A stretch of 64,000 nt of DNA, taken from the NCBI RefSeq assembly GCF_963675165.1, contig NC_087390.1, forward strand, positions 6,052,250 through 6,116,249, read 5' to 3'. The notes under the pieces were generated by a model. It saw only the letters and a program-made list of their open reading frames with translations. It was not told the DNA's origin and did not search any database. Source of the stretch: Halichondria panicea (taxonomy: Eukaryota; Porifera; Demospongiae; Suberitida; Halichondriidae). Both the position numbers and the translations under genes were made by a program. Shown here in pieces: positions 23,217 to 34,515 of this stretch (its first letter is position 1; every line of letters begins with the position of its first letter).

Positions 23217-25858
23217 ATGGAGGACGCTGTGATGGCACAACTGTTGGGGATGGGATTTACGAGTGAGGACATCACTGCCTGTCAGAGGGAGCTCTCAGCT
23301 CAGGGTAAATACAGTCTACAAAAGGCTACAGAATGGTAGGCCTATTCAATATAAATTATCTTTACAAAAACATCATTATTCTACTATTTATACACAAGGC
23401 TGTACAATTTGATGGCTACTTGTCAATCACACAGGTTGCTACAACGGCAGCAGCAAGCCTCCACAGGTCAAAGTTCAACCAGGCGTCTCGTTCTCACTGC
23501 ACCTCCTCGTGAGGTTGCTATGGAAACCAAACCAATGTCGTCATCCAGTGATCTGTCCTCCCAAAGTCACGATAAACCACTCAAAACCAGGTAATGCCCA
23601 TGCACGATGTTTGATGAACAAGCTCTGAATAAATTGGAGCTCATTGTACATTTAACACGGTGACGGTGATTTATATGTTATCTTGACTTATTCTAGAACG
23701 TTCATAGCACATAAATAGTATAATCTGTTTTAGAAATTGAGCACGTAATTCCCCATTTATGGACATTTCACTAAAACACACTCACACTCTTCACCCCATC
23801 ACACACCTCACACTCACACTCCTCACCCCATCACACACCTCACACACCTCACAGGTACATAGTGAACGAGGATCACAGTCGAGACAAAGATCGGTTTGCG
23901 GCTAAAGAGAGAGAGGAGGCAATAAAGAGAGCAAAGGTGATGCGCTTGGCCGACATCAAAGCAAGGCAACAAGTGATGCAACATATCGAAGAAGATAGAA
24001 AGTGAATAATAATCTGATAATAATTTTTGCTGGTTTCCAATTATCTAAATTTCTTTTAGGGCTAAAGAAGCGAAGCTAAAGTCTCCCACACAACCAAGCT
24101 CTGTGGCTCGTACCCTACAGGACGCTTCTTCACAGTCAGCTGACAGCCACATGACCAGGTCACATGACACTTGCCGGCTTCAGATACGTCTGCCCGATGG
24201 TCGAGTATTAAGACAAAGCTTCCCTACATCCGCTAGTCTTAGTCAAATTGTTGAGCTTGTTATGGAGAGCTGTTCCGATTGTGGGAGTGTGCAACTGATT
24301 CAGGTGAGTGGGTGGTGTGTGTGTGTGTGTGCAGCTGATTCAGGTGAGTGGGTGTGTGAGTGTGCAGCTGATTCAGGTGTGGGGGTTCTAATGTTAGAAA
24401 AGAGATAAGACAAAAACTGAGTACAGATAGAATCGAACCCTTACCCTCTTTCACTTGAAATTACATGTAGTTGCCTAACCTTACTAAGCCATCGGGTTAT
24501 CATATGGATTGTGCCCTAAAAGAGGGACAGCTGTTAAGGTTTGTGTGTGTGCGTGTGTACAGTAATACTGTATACCTGTAGTGAGTGAATGCTCTCTGTC
24601 ACTGTTGGCTAGCTTGTGCAGGAGGTTGGCACCTTGTAGCACTTATTGCATGTATGCGATACATGCGACTGCACTAACAATTGTAGTACATCAACATCTA
24701 TATTGATCCCATTACACTGCACTAATTGCCACGCCCACACAGCCGTACCCTCATCGTGAGTTCACTCTCTCTGAGTATCAATGCTCTCTCCAGTCACTCA
24801 ATCTCTGTCCCTCTGCCTCGCTCGTCGTCGCTAAGCAACCAGCCTCGTTAAAAGTGGACTCCGAACAATCTGCAACAGATTCTAACGAACTAATTGACCA
24901 ATCAGATGACAGTAGTTCTGCTCAAGCTGTCGCAAACCCTCCGAAACAACGAAGAGTTATGTTCAATACAACTCAAAGTTCAAAGGGCAAAGGTCATCGA
25001 CTGGGAGATGGCAGTGCTAATACTAATGAGCCAATGGATATGGATGTTGGAGGCGATAAAGATGAAGATGATGAAGAAGATATGGATCAGGATGACGATG
25101 ACGATGACGATGCTAAAGACAATAATATGAATGTGAATATGTTCCCCCTTCGTGGTTTTGGACAGCCTCGTCCTGGGAAACCACACCCACTAGCCAGGGG
25201 GGCTAATCGAGGTGAGGGTGGTGTGTGTGTACTTGTACCAGTGTGTGCCCAGAATTTGTACAGTGTTGGCCATTATTTTCTCATAACACAAATTTACCTT
25301 TTTATGTGACAAACTAGTCCAGTGTGGGCACATCCCTGCTAACAAGTAGTGAACTAGCTACCCTAAGAGATGGTTATTTTTATCTAGAGGTGATTAGTAC
25401 CAACCACCACCACCATTGACCAGTGTGTACATCACTGTATGCACAATGTTACTTTAGCCACTGTTTATGTGTTTTATTGCTCATTCAATGTATTTTGTGA
25501 TTTATTTATTTTACATCTTTCTCCTCCACTCTACTACAGTTGTACCTGGTCGTTTTATGCCCGCTGGTATGGGGTTTGGAGGTATGGGGTTTGGTGGTAT
25601 GGGGGGTGGTGGCGAGGGGGGCAATCGTCTGGGGGGCAAGGAGGCGGTAGTGGACAGTGGCGTACAACAACAGGCAATACGAATGAGAGAGGCAGGTCAG
25701 AGAAAATCAAATATTATAATTATTATTTTGATTACGTGTACAGTATAAGAATAATTTAAATTTAAATAATTATGCTAGAATATAAAATATAATTTTACCC
25801 CTCACACACACCACACACACACACACACACCACACACACACACACGCACACACCTACA

Positions 25859-25889
<31 letters not shown>

Positions 25890-28800
25890 CACCTACACAC
25901 ACACCACACACACACACACACACAGCTCGTAGTGCTGCCATCAGACGTTCTGAGGCTCCCGCCCCTCACACATGGCACACTCCTCACACCCTCACACATC
26001 ACGGACCACCCTCTCTTGAGGAGCTCTCCACACGAGCACTACTCACACTCAGTAGCAGTTACGGTATGCCGTCGTGTAGTCGGCTAAGCCCATTGGTCGC
26101 TCGTAGATTCATGAGGGCACTAAAGGACAAGAAGAGGCTTAACGTCAAAACACTAGCAGCTTTCCACGGATGGTAAATATTGTGTGTGCGTGTGGGTGTG
26201 GGCGTGTGTGTGTGTTGTATATAGTTCTAACTCTGTAATTATTTGATGATTGTTCATTTCCCACAGTCCTGTTCAAGTGATAGAGTTGGACAACTATATC
26301 TACACTACCAATGAACTACTACAAGCTCTGTGGTCAGTATTACATTATTACAGTTACAGCTTCACCTTATACAAAGCTATTCTCACTGTATGTGCTCTTG
26401 TGAATGTTATAACCCTCCCTCTGCACACACTCTACACTCCCCACACACACACACACACACGCCCACACAGCTACTTCCCCAGTATCACGTCACTCAGTTT
26501 GGGCTCTTGTTCCATTATCACAGACAGAGCCATCACATCACTGCTTCCATGTGAGCATTTCTCTGCTTAGAACTTGCTATAATGTACAGTGAACCTGTCT
26601 ATTGTGGTGTCCCTATAAGCAGACCACCCTAGCTAGCTATACTGGTTAGTCTGCCCAAGGGTCACCAATATATAGACAGTATTACCGTTATTTTTTTCAG
26701 TTTGCTTTTACAAGTCTTCTAACCTCAGCCCTTCATGCACTGACCCCCCCCCCCACACACACACACATACACACACACACACACACCCAGACCTTCATGC
26801 ACTGACCTCACTCAATCTCAACGGCTGTAGACAACTGGACGAGGTCATCTGTCGAGGAATCAGAAGTGAGAATGCTTACGTACTATCATTATTACCGTAT
26901 GTCATTAGTAATATTGCCGTTGCCCTTATGGCATTTTTTATTTTATTCATTCCCTTTTCAGGTTGTACTTTGCTGGAGGTACTAAAGTTATCGGAGGTGA
27001 AGGTGACTGACAGGGGGTTTTCCCTACTCCTGGCCACGCCCCTCACACACCTACAAGTGTTGGACCTTTCCAAGACTCAGATCACAACTAAATCACTCCG
27101 ACTATTACCAGCAGGTACTGTATTACAGCAGCCCTGTGCAATACTTTAGATTAGGCTGAAAAGTTGCATTCAGTAGCTCTCTGATAGTGCTGCGTGTGCA
27201 ATTTATTATGGCCATAGTGTCCGAAAAAAGTGTGGAGGTTCAAAGCTTTCAGCTGCCATAACTTGAATTTCCGTTGATCCAATTTAAACGATTTTATGAT
27301 TTTCTGAAAGCTTAGAAAGAGACCTTTAAAATGACGTCATCAAAGTTGATATTTGAGAGAGAAAAGTATTTACCAATTTGGCGATACCATGGATTATAGC
27401 CCATGGTCAAAGGCCGAAAAATGATAAATTATGGCCCCAACAAAAATTTGGATTGAAACACATCATTTGAAAGGTCTCTTTCTAAACTTTCAGAAAATCA
27501 CAAAATTTTTGACATTGGATCAATGGTACTAAAGTTATATCTGTTGAAAGATATTCAACTACAACAACAGAGAGACAAAAGAAATTCATTCTGTGGCTAT
27601 TAAAAACCTTATGGCATGCTTAAAGCAAAGTTCTGTGGCGAATACCAGTGGAGACTGTACTAAAGTAAAGCAACCATGCAATATCAAAACTAAGAGATGC
27701 ACTTACTGAACTAGGTTTTATTAGTCATCAATCCATAAAATTAATAATATCATTCCCTGTAGGATCACCAAATCTTGAATCACTCAACATTGAAGGAACA
27801 ACCGTAAGTGTTAATTTGAATACACGTTCACTTTTATAGCATCTCTCTCTACTTATTTTTTTGTTATTTTTTACGGAACCGTTTTTTTTTTCGTCCTTCA
27901 GATTGATAACTTCTCTTTGCTGAGTCAGCTTCCTCGACTGCACACACTCAACATTGCCAACACTCCCGCACACAGTGACGTGGGTACGCTCATTGGTTGC
28001 CGTGGGTTACACAGTCTGAGTCTGGTTGGACTGTGTGTGGAGACAACAGCACTGGAACAACTGATGTCAGGTACAGTACGTATGATAATATTATATTACC
28101 AGTGATGTGTGCCCAGGATTTTTGAGGTGGTGGCTATTTTCAATTAATTCAACACACAAATTATTGATGTGGTAAGCTATATAGTCCTAAGAGGTGGTTA
28201 GTACCGACCACCACCACCGACCAGTGTGGGCGTGGTTAGTACCGACCAGTGTGGGCGTGGTTAGTACCGACCGCCACCACCGACCAGTGTGGGCGTGGTT
28301 AGTACCGACCACCACCACCGACCAGTGTGGGCGTGGTTAGTACCGACCACCATCACCGACCAGTGTGGGCGTGGTTAGTACCGACCACCATCACCGACCA
28401 GTGTGGGCGTGGTTAGTACCAACCGCCACCACCGACCAGTGTGGGCGTGGTTAGTACCGACCACCACCACCGACCAGTGTGGGCGTGGTTAGTACCGACC
28501 ACCACCACCGACCAGTGTGGACACATCACTGCATTACTAGATGAAGGAGTTACTATTATATTGTATAATTATTGTATATACAGTGGAGCCATTGAATAAT
28601 GGATACTGGGGGGAGGGGGTAGCTTTGCCCCGTTATAATTATAGAGAGACTGCTCGTTAGTGGAAGCTATGATTATAATGTAGAAAGTTACGTTTCATGT
28701 GTTGTAACTTGTTATTCCCCAGCTCTACAGTTAGAGTCTCTGGTACTACCTGATCGGAACTACTTCTCTGATGATGGGCTCAAAGTTGTGTCAGGTTTGT

Positions 28801-30460
28801 GGGTCATGTAATTTTTCTTTTGCACAGCAAATTAGAATGTTATTTTCTCGCCTTACTCAATGTATAGAAGAATCTTTGTCTGAGGAGGAGACTAGTTAGT
28901 TAACCAGCACATCAATAGAGTACTACTAGTACCGTATTGCTGGAATGTTTTGCGAGCATACCAGACCAGACATAAGCGAATTTTACGAGTGCTGATCACT
29001 TTCATTGCAGAAATAAAATCTTCGTTGCCAGAACGCAATAGTTGATCACAACTGCTGATTTCACTCGAATAGCACATTATTGTATTTCTTCCTTATTGTA
29101 TTCATGCTGGAGCATGTTTGACTGTGTGTCTCCATTGCAGGGTTTCCGCTGGCCCACCTCAATCTGATGGATTACTGTCATGTTACGGACCTGGGGATAT
29201 CACATGTTAGTCACATGACCTCGCTGCAAGTACTGACTCTGAGTAGAACTAAACTGACAGATGAAGGAATGCCGTGTCTAATGGGTACGTTAGTGGCTGA
29301 ACACTTAATCCCTTATACCATTATACATGTAGCGTGACATTTTCGAGGTGCCTAATTCGCTGTTTTTGAGGGTTAGCAACTCTCTAACAAAAATTGTTCC
29401 AAGAACATAACGTCCGATTTCAAAGCTAAAAAATGCATTTGATAGATAATGCTGTATAGTTATGGTGTACTTAGATCAGCAATTTTTAGAGGCCCAAATC
29501 CTCCATTTCTGGAGGAAAAGCGTTGGTGCTTTTAAATTATCATATACACTGTACGTTTCTCTCTCTGTAGCATTGACTGGTCTACATGAGCTGAGTCTGG
29601 ACAACACGCTGGTGACTGATGCTGGAGTCATGTGCCTCTCGTCTCTCACTCGATTGGACGTACTCAGCCTCTCAGACACTAAGTAAGTGGGTGTGAATGT
29701 GTGAGGGATGGGGTGGGCGTTAGTGTGTGTATGTGTGTGTGTGTAGAACCGAAGGTACATTGTCGTTTCTCTTCAGTATAAAATTTGTTACTATTTATGC
29801 CATTGCATGTGCAGCCCTATTATATAGATTCTTTGTGATCTATTTCTGTTTCCAGGGTGACCAGTCAGTTTATCCTGGACGGGTGCCTGGACGCACTGGG
29901 CATGCTCAGTAAGCTCAACCTAAGTCGTACAACGGTGTGTGATAGTGGGATGACCAGACTACAGCTGCCCTCTCTCACCATGCTCAATGTCAACTGGACC
30001 TGTGTGACCGAGAAGACATCGTTGGATACACTGCGAAGAGGTGAGTGTGTGTGGTGTGTGGAGTGGGTGGGGGTGTGTGGGGAGGGGTATAATGTTTACA
30101 GTGGATTCCCTCTTAGCAGCCAAACATTTATAAAGAAAGGCCAAGCAATACAAAGGCCAGCTCTCAAGTAAACTGTTTGTGCCTTATGTCCATCCATAAG
30201 GTTTGTTCACTGTTATAAAAGGGGTTCCATGCACTGTACATGTATGTCGAAACAGTTTGGGTGTAATGTTAATGCTTGCAGGTTGTGTGAGCCTAATATT
30301 GTCATTTGTTTGCCAACTATGTGTATAATAATAATAGCTAATTCTCCGCCCACACTATCTTCCCTGCACAGGTTGCCCACTATTGGAGGTACTGGGGAAC
30401 AGTAATATTGGACAGCCGTTACCAGGGCAACTACCAATAGATGGAGAGGACAATCAGTAA
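23217..30460 (+). CDS. UBA-UBX-leucine-rich-repeat protein (complete copy)
   Basis: About 18 exons. The first (23,217-23,335) encodes a UBA-like motif (LLGMGFTSEDI). The next two give a Lys/Arg-rich helix, and those at 24,059-24,304 and about 24,744-25,211 encode a UBX beta-grasp fold (CRLQIRLPDGRVLRQSF ... YPHREFTLSEY) followed by an acidic tract. A Gly/Met-rich exon and a basic linker lead to LRR exons from about 26,470 to the end, with LxxLxL...TDxG repeats like those of AMN1/FBXL proteins. The stop is at 30,458-30,460. UBX domains dock on p97/VCP and UBA binds ubiquitin, so an adaptor that brings LRR-selected substrates to p97 is a reasonable inference. I know of no named family with this exact order. 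The 5' part is duplicated at 2,416-6,710 and the 3' part at 42,312-46,609. Several introns carry GT tracts after the donor or AC tracts before the acceptor. Confidence 0.75.
24290..24380 (+). repeat. tandem repeat of exon edge plus 5' splice site, copy 2
   Basis: Three GATTCAGGTG units separated by GT-rich spacer follow the UBX exon. Each contains the exon end and a GTGAGT or GTGTGG donor-like sequence. Compare 3,470-3,560, where the array differs in length and sequence. Confidence 0.6.
24418..24505 (-). repeat. tRNA-derived SINE head, copy 2
   Basis: The same A-box (TGGCTTAGTAAGG) and B-box (GGTTCGATTC) arrangement as at 3,590-3,675, with a 6-base insertion between the boxes. It is intronic and shared by both gene copies. 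Confidence 0.5.
25800..25924. repeat. AC microsatellite before a splice acceptor
   Basis: An AC-repeat tract with interspersed CCT units ends directly in CACACAG, the acceptor of the exon that begins at about 25,925. The other copy (4,920-4,983) has a different length. Confidence 0.8.
27222..27546. mobile_element. foldback insertion in a UBX-LRR intron
   Basis: About 315 bases are present between GTCCGAAA and GATATTCAAC, which are directly joined in the other copy at 6,467-6,480. The insert folds back on itself: AGAAAGAGACCTTTAAAATG on the left pairs with a sequence ending CATTTGAAAGGTCTC on the right. It is therefore a post-duplication insertion, or a heterozygous one, of a short non-coding element. 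Confidence 0.65.
28186..28525. repeat. 38-bp minisatellite array (GTGGTTAGTACCGACCACC)
   Basis: Eight or so near-identical units of about 38 bases (some shorter) built on GACCAGTGTGGGCGTGGTTA and CCGACCACCACCAC lie in an LRR-gene intron. Single or double units recur at about 4,590, 25,388, 35,268, 41,222, 56,064 and 58,858-58,935, always intronic or intergenic. The array is thus a local amplification of a dispersed repeat. Each unit is itself partly palindromic (GGTTAGTACC / GGTACTAACC). Confidence 0.85.
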
Positions 30461-31445
30461 ATGCTATTTAGCAACATCTACCATACAAAATATTTTATCC
30501 TGTTGTGTTTCAATCATGATTATTTGACTGCCAATGAAAAATTGATTTTGAGAATTTTTTGTGTAGTTTTACACGCATGCGCAGTAATTATTATTAATCC
30601 GGCCGAGTTGTCTCTAAAATAAAATAACACTGACCTGACTGCCTATATTTTTCAATTTTGTTCGAAAAATTGCCTGAGCTGCATCGCGCCTGTCCTCTGA
30701 AATTTATATCGGCCTGGATTCGAGGCTAACCTGTGTGGTGCTGAAAGATTGTCTCTTCTAACGTTCTGTAGTGTCCTTGATAGAGTAGTAACACTCCATG
30801 GACAACTTTTGCTAACAACACAAACAATACATGTACATGTCCTTAATCCCTACAAGCTTCCTACATTTAATACAAGCTTACTACAAGGTTCCTACAATCA
30901 ATACAAGGTTCCTACGTTACGTATATACCACAAGGTTCCTGATAATTAACCTCTAGTTCACCCTTGGGTAAAATAATATCTGCGTTTGGAATTCATGATC
31001 CTTTACCAACTTATTCGTGAATAATCGCGCATGCGTAGTTCAGAAGGCTCTTGATGACACAGAGGCAAGGCCTGCAGATGGTACCACAGGAACACCTGCA
31101 ACAGCTCACTTGTTAAAAGGTTGTTTTTCATCAACATTTATTTTTATTGGCTTGTACTGGGTCCAGCAGGAGCCATATTGTCTTGCTTGTGATAACCTTG
31201 CTCCTCCTGTTGGCTGAGCACCAGCTCTTTTGACCCACCTTTCTAATGCCACATTATTTCATGCTGTACGATTCGCTCACGTCGCCCCAAACATGAGTTA
31301 GTTACTAGTATCGCAAGCCAGACATTTCTCCACGAGACTAGCCTCTTCTAGCCACGCTATTAATTATTATTGCAGCCCCCACCATTTTGGCTATTACGTA
31401 ACATATAGATTGGGCCAAACGCATGCGTAATGAGATCTAAAACAC
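30461..31445. other. intergenic region
   Basis: No gene is supported. It contains CGCATGCGCAG motifs (30,575 and 31,026), the end of a hairpin-family repeat near 30,705 (GGCCTGGATTCGAGGCTAA) and a short run of CTACAAGGTTCCTAC-like units at 30,850-30,940. Confidence 0.4.
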
Positions 31446-31454
31446 TATAAAAAA
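31446..31454 (+). promoter_or_regulatory. TATA box of the ApeC gene
   Basis: TATAAAAAA lies about 100 bases upstream of the ATG at 31,551. That spacing places transcription start near 31,475 and leaves a 5' leader of about 75 bases. It is the clearest core promoter element in the window. Confidence 0.6.
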
Positions 31455-31550
31455 GCAAAGCTCTCAGCATCTTTCAACTGCAACTCAACCAACACTGAAG
31501 CAGAACTTCTTAATCATCACATCATCATCTGATTCAAGAAGAGTATCCTG

Positions 31551-32481
31551 ATGAAGTCTTCTATCATTTTAAGCATCCTTCTGCCCCTTGCTCTAGTAGT
31601 GATGGCTGCAGCCAACCCTGACAACCCAGGTATATAAAATGCCACGTTGATCGATACTCATTAAAAGGAGGCAAGATGTACCTAAGATCATTGCTAAGAT
31701 GTCTATAAATAATTATATCTGCAAGTGCTGTACTCATTGATTTTTGCATGTTTCATGATTTTCAATGGAATCGCATGATAATTAGTATTTGTCATAGTGA
31801 TGCATGCATGCCATCTAGAGATTAATATTCCATCATTTTACAGATCCTGCCATTATTAGTGTTGCGACACAATGGCCGTATGGAAAATACTCAATGCTTA
31901 AAACCACATCCGGATGCCCCTCAGGATGGTTTAGTGGGTGGAGATATCAGGATAACGAAGACAACGGCAATGGAAACAGTTTTAGGCCGTATGACATCAC
32001 CTCTTACCTTCGTTTTGACACTGGATCCAATTTTAAAACGTATTACTGCACAAAGAAAAATATTAATGGAGTAGGTAGTTGGCCAAATGGAAGGTACTGC
32101 ATTGCTCGATTCGGTGGCAGCTGCCCCAGTGGTTTCCAACAAGGCTTTCGATACTGGGATGATGAAGATAATAATAATGGAAATTCCGCACAAAGTGTAC
32201 TCCCCGCTGGCTCTTATGGAACAAACACGAGGATCGAGTACTGCTGTAGGAACAACGGTAGCCCCCACAGTGAAATTGCTCTTCCTCCTACAATGCCTTT
32301 TGTTCTTTATCGCTATCTGGGCGTTTGCCAGAGTGTCAAAGGAATGTACAGCACAGATCTCTTCATACACTTTGACGATGAAGACAGTGGCAATGCTAAT
32401 AGCTGCGGAGGGCTATATCCCGAGGGTTCTTGTGGTAGAAACCACGAGCTTAATCTCTGCTACTACAGAGCACGCCGCTAG
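31551..32481 (+). CDS. secreted single-domain apextrin C-terminal (ApeC) protein
   Basis: Two exons (31,551-31,629 and 31,844-32,481) encode 238 residues. The first exon holds a signal peptide (MKSSIILSILLPLALVVMA) with cleavage expected near residues 20-22. The rest is one ApeC domain: it opens WPYGKYSMLKTTSGCPSGW and has WPNGRYCIARFGGSCPSGF in the middle. Three spaced acidic motifs (DNEDNGNGNS, DDEDNNNGNS, DDEDSGNANS) follow the same pattern, and ten cysteines could form five disulfides. It ends LNLCYYRARR. ApeC proteins of lancelets and echinoderms are secreted or cytoplasmic microbe-binding defence proteins; the acidic motifs suggest calcium binding, which is inference. There is no perforin (MACPF) domain, so it is not a full apextrin. 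A TATA box precedes it. No second copy occurs in the window, unlike most neighbours. Confidence 0.85.
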
Positions 32482-33000
32482 TGTACATGCATGCATGATT
32501 GTATAGCTATAACTTGTGTAGTATATAATGCTGATTAGCAGCTATTGAAACTGAAATGGGAACCTTTCTTAGTATAAAATATAGATGCATGCCAGAAAAC
32601 TGCTTTGTAGCATCAGTTTGTACTTTAGAGACAGTTTATAGAAACTTGTTGATATAATTATAACGTTGAATATTTATCATCATTGCAATATGCAATAATT
32701 ATCATATACATGTGCATGAGAATTCTGGGGAATAAATGAGTAAAATAAGCGAAATGTCCAGTGCAGAAAGTTAATTATACAGTATGCATGCATGGTGGTG
32801 TGTGTGTGTGTGCGTGCGTGTGTGTTTATTGGACACCTATATATAGAGAAGGATCCCAAAGGGAGTGCACAGACCATGCAGTATAATAATAATAGTATAG
32901 AAGCGATAAGGAGGCCCCCACGGCCCTATTTCACTACATAAATTCAGTAGATGAATTTTGCCACCCAGAATGCTTCATGTAGAAAAACTCGACTCATTCA
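32482..33000. other. 3' flank of the ApeC gene
   Basis: AT-rich, with a short GT tract at 32,799-32,824. I see no coding exon. The ApeC polyadenylation signal may be the AATAAA at about 32,731, but nothing confirms it. Confidence 0.3.
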
Positions 33001-33264
33001 CAGTAACTTCCAACAAGCTTGTACACTCACTATACGTTCGCGACACTTCTGTTACAAGGGCACATAGGTAGTGAACAAGTACAGGGAATTTAAGGATCGA
33101 AGTTACTTGCTGTGAAGTAACGAGTTAAATATTTGAAGTAGATGTAGATGTAGATTAATAGTGTATGGGCAGCGTGTTCCAAAACCTTACTACACGGTTG
33201 AAATAGAAATGACGGGTGGTATTGTAGTGAGATACATTGTGTACAAGCTTGTTGGAAATTACTG
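33001..33264. mobile_element. foldback element
   Basis: The left end CAGTAACTTCCAACAAGCTT returns inverted at 33,239-33,264 with one mismatch over 26 bases. The interior is non-coding. It is a short non-autonomous element or a simple inverted duplication. Confidence 0.5.
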
Positions 33265-33341
33265 GATCAGTTTTTATACTCAGTAAAGCATTTGGGTGGC
33301 AAACTTGATGTACTGGGTTTTATGTCGAAGTTGTCAGCTGG

Positions 33342-33698
33342 TAGACTCGCTGGCCACTCCCATCATCACTATCTTGAGGATTGGGACTGGTCAACTGCCA
33401 ATCTGCGAGTTGTTCTCATTACCGAAATCGGTAATGACCAATCACAGTGCAGAAGCACTGTCATCTGACATATTTCACCCACGTAATTCGTTGTAGTTGG
33501 GCTGGGTCTTATGTTGTATTAGATAAACCACGGGACATAACCCACATTCACCTGATAGTTACGCAACTTTAGTCAACCGCACAAACCACAAAATGATGTC
33601 ATACAACTAATTAAAATTCCACAAGAACAACTCGCAGATTGGCAGTTGACCAGTCCCAATCCTCAAGATAGTGATGATGGGAGTGGCCAGCGAGTCTA
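33342..33698. mobile_element. 357-bp MITE with 75-bp TIRs and 9-bp target duplication
   Basis: The terminal inverted repeats are 33,342-33,416 and 33,624-33,698, identical over 75 bases and starting TAGACTCGCTGGCCACTCCC. The flanks carry a perfect 9-base direct repeat GTCAGCTGG at 33,333-33,341 and 33,699-33,707. The 207-base interior is non-coding. Nine-base target duplications with long TIRs are typical of Mutator-like elements. Identical arms argue for a recent insertion. Confidence 0.85.
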
Positions 33699-33749
33699 GT
33701 CAGCTGGCTGCTTCGTGCATTTCAAGCCAGTACATTGTACTTAGCCTAG

Positions 33750-33832
33750 CCTAGCCTAGCCTCGATCCCAGGCCGAGTTTTCGCTTTTATAACGGTTAGG
33801 CGAACAACTGGGCCTGGGATCGAGGCTAAGCC
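33750..33832. mobile_element. small hairpin element (TAGCCTCG family)
   Basis: About 80 bases with inverted ends TAGCCTCGATCCCAGGCC, and the interior motif TTTATAACGGTTAGGCGAAC. Related full or half copies occur at 35,941-36,000, 36,962-37,128, 38,778-38,826, 46,840-46,866, 49,831-49,848, 50,171-50,186, 51,614-51,640 and 62,191-62,210. It has no coding capacity. Confidence 0.75.
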
Positions 33833-34049
33833 TGCTATCAAGTCTTGTTCATGTTTGGCAAGAATGTAGGTAGACTATAGTTTCATCATTAATATGGTGG
33901 ATCAAGTGAAGAGTGTGAGGTAGAGAACTTGGTGCTGCCATCATCAGCTCGTCGACAATGACACTATAACCGAGAAATTTAATATGTTTAGAAGTGGCCA
34001 AAATTATTCAACTTGGTCCTAATAAGTACGATCAGTATAAGTGCATGTG

Positions 34050-34467
34050 ATGCTATAATAACATTTCTTTACACATTATTGTAGGATCTGATGAATATCG
34101 CTCGAACTACGCTGAGCTCTAAACTGCTGACTCAGCACAAGAACCATTTTGCCAAACTCGCTGTACAGGCCGTGTTACGCTTGAAAGGTTCCGGCAATTT
34201 AGAGGCCATTCAGATAATCAAGAAACTAGGTGGAGAAATGAGCGACTCATACCTAGAGGAAGGTGGGTGTGGCTATCTAATTAAAAGAATCTTGTAGTTG
34301 TATTGTGATCGATACAGCACGCTGCATTTAAATTTCATGGTACCTCTGTAAATCACTTCATTAGATTATATATCTGAATAAAGGCTGCTTTAGACATTAT
34401 ATTTTGGTTACACAATATCGTATTTGTGTGTGTGTGTACATGTAGTATTACACCTCCCCACACCACA

Positions 34468-34515
<48 letters not shown>

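Noticed and set aside
28186-28525. CRISPR-like regular array
   Set aside because: The whole 38-base unit repeats with no unique spacers, single units are dispersed through introns, and the genome is eukaryotic.
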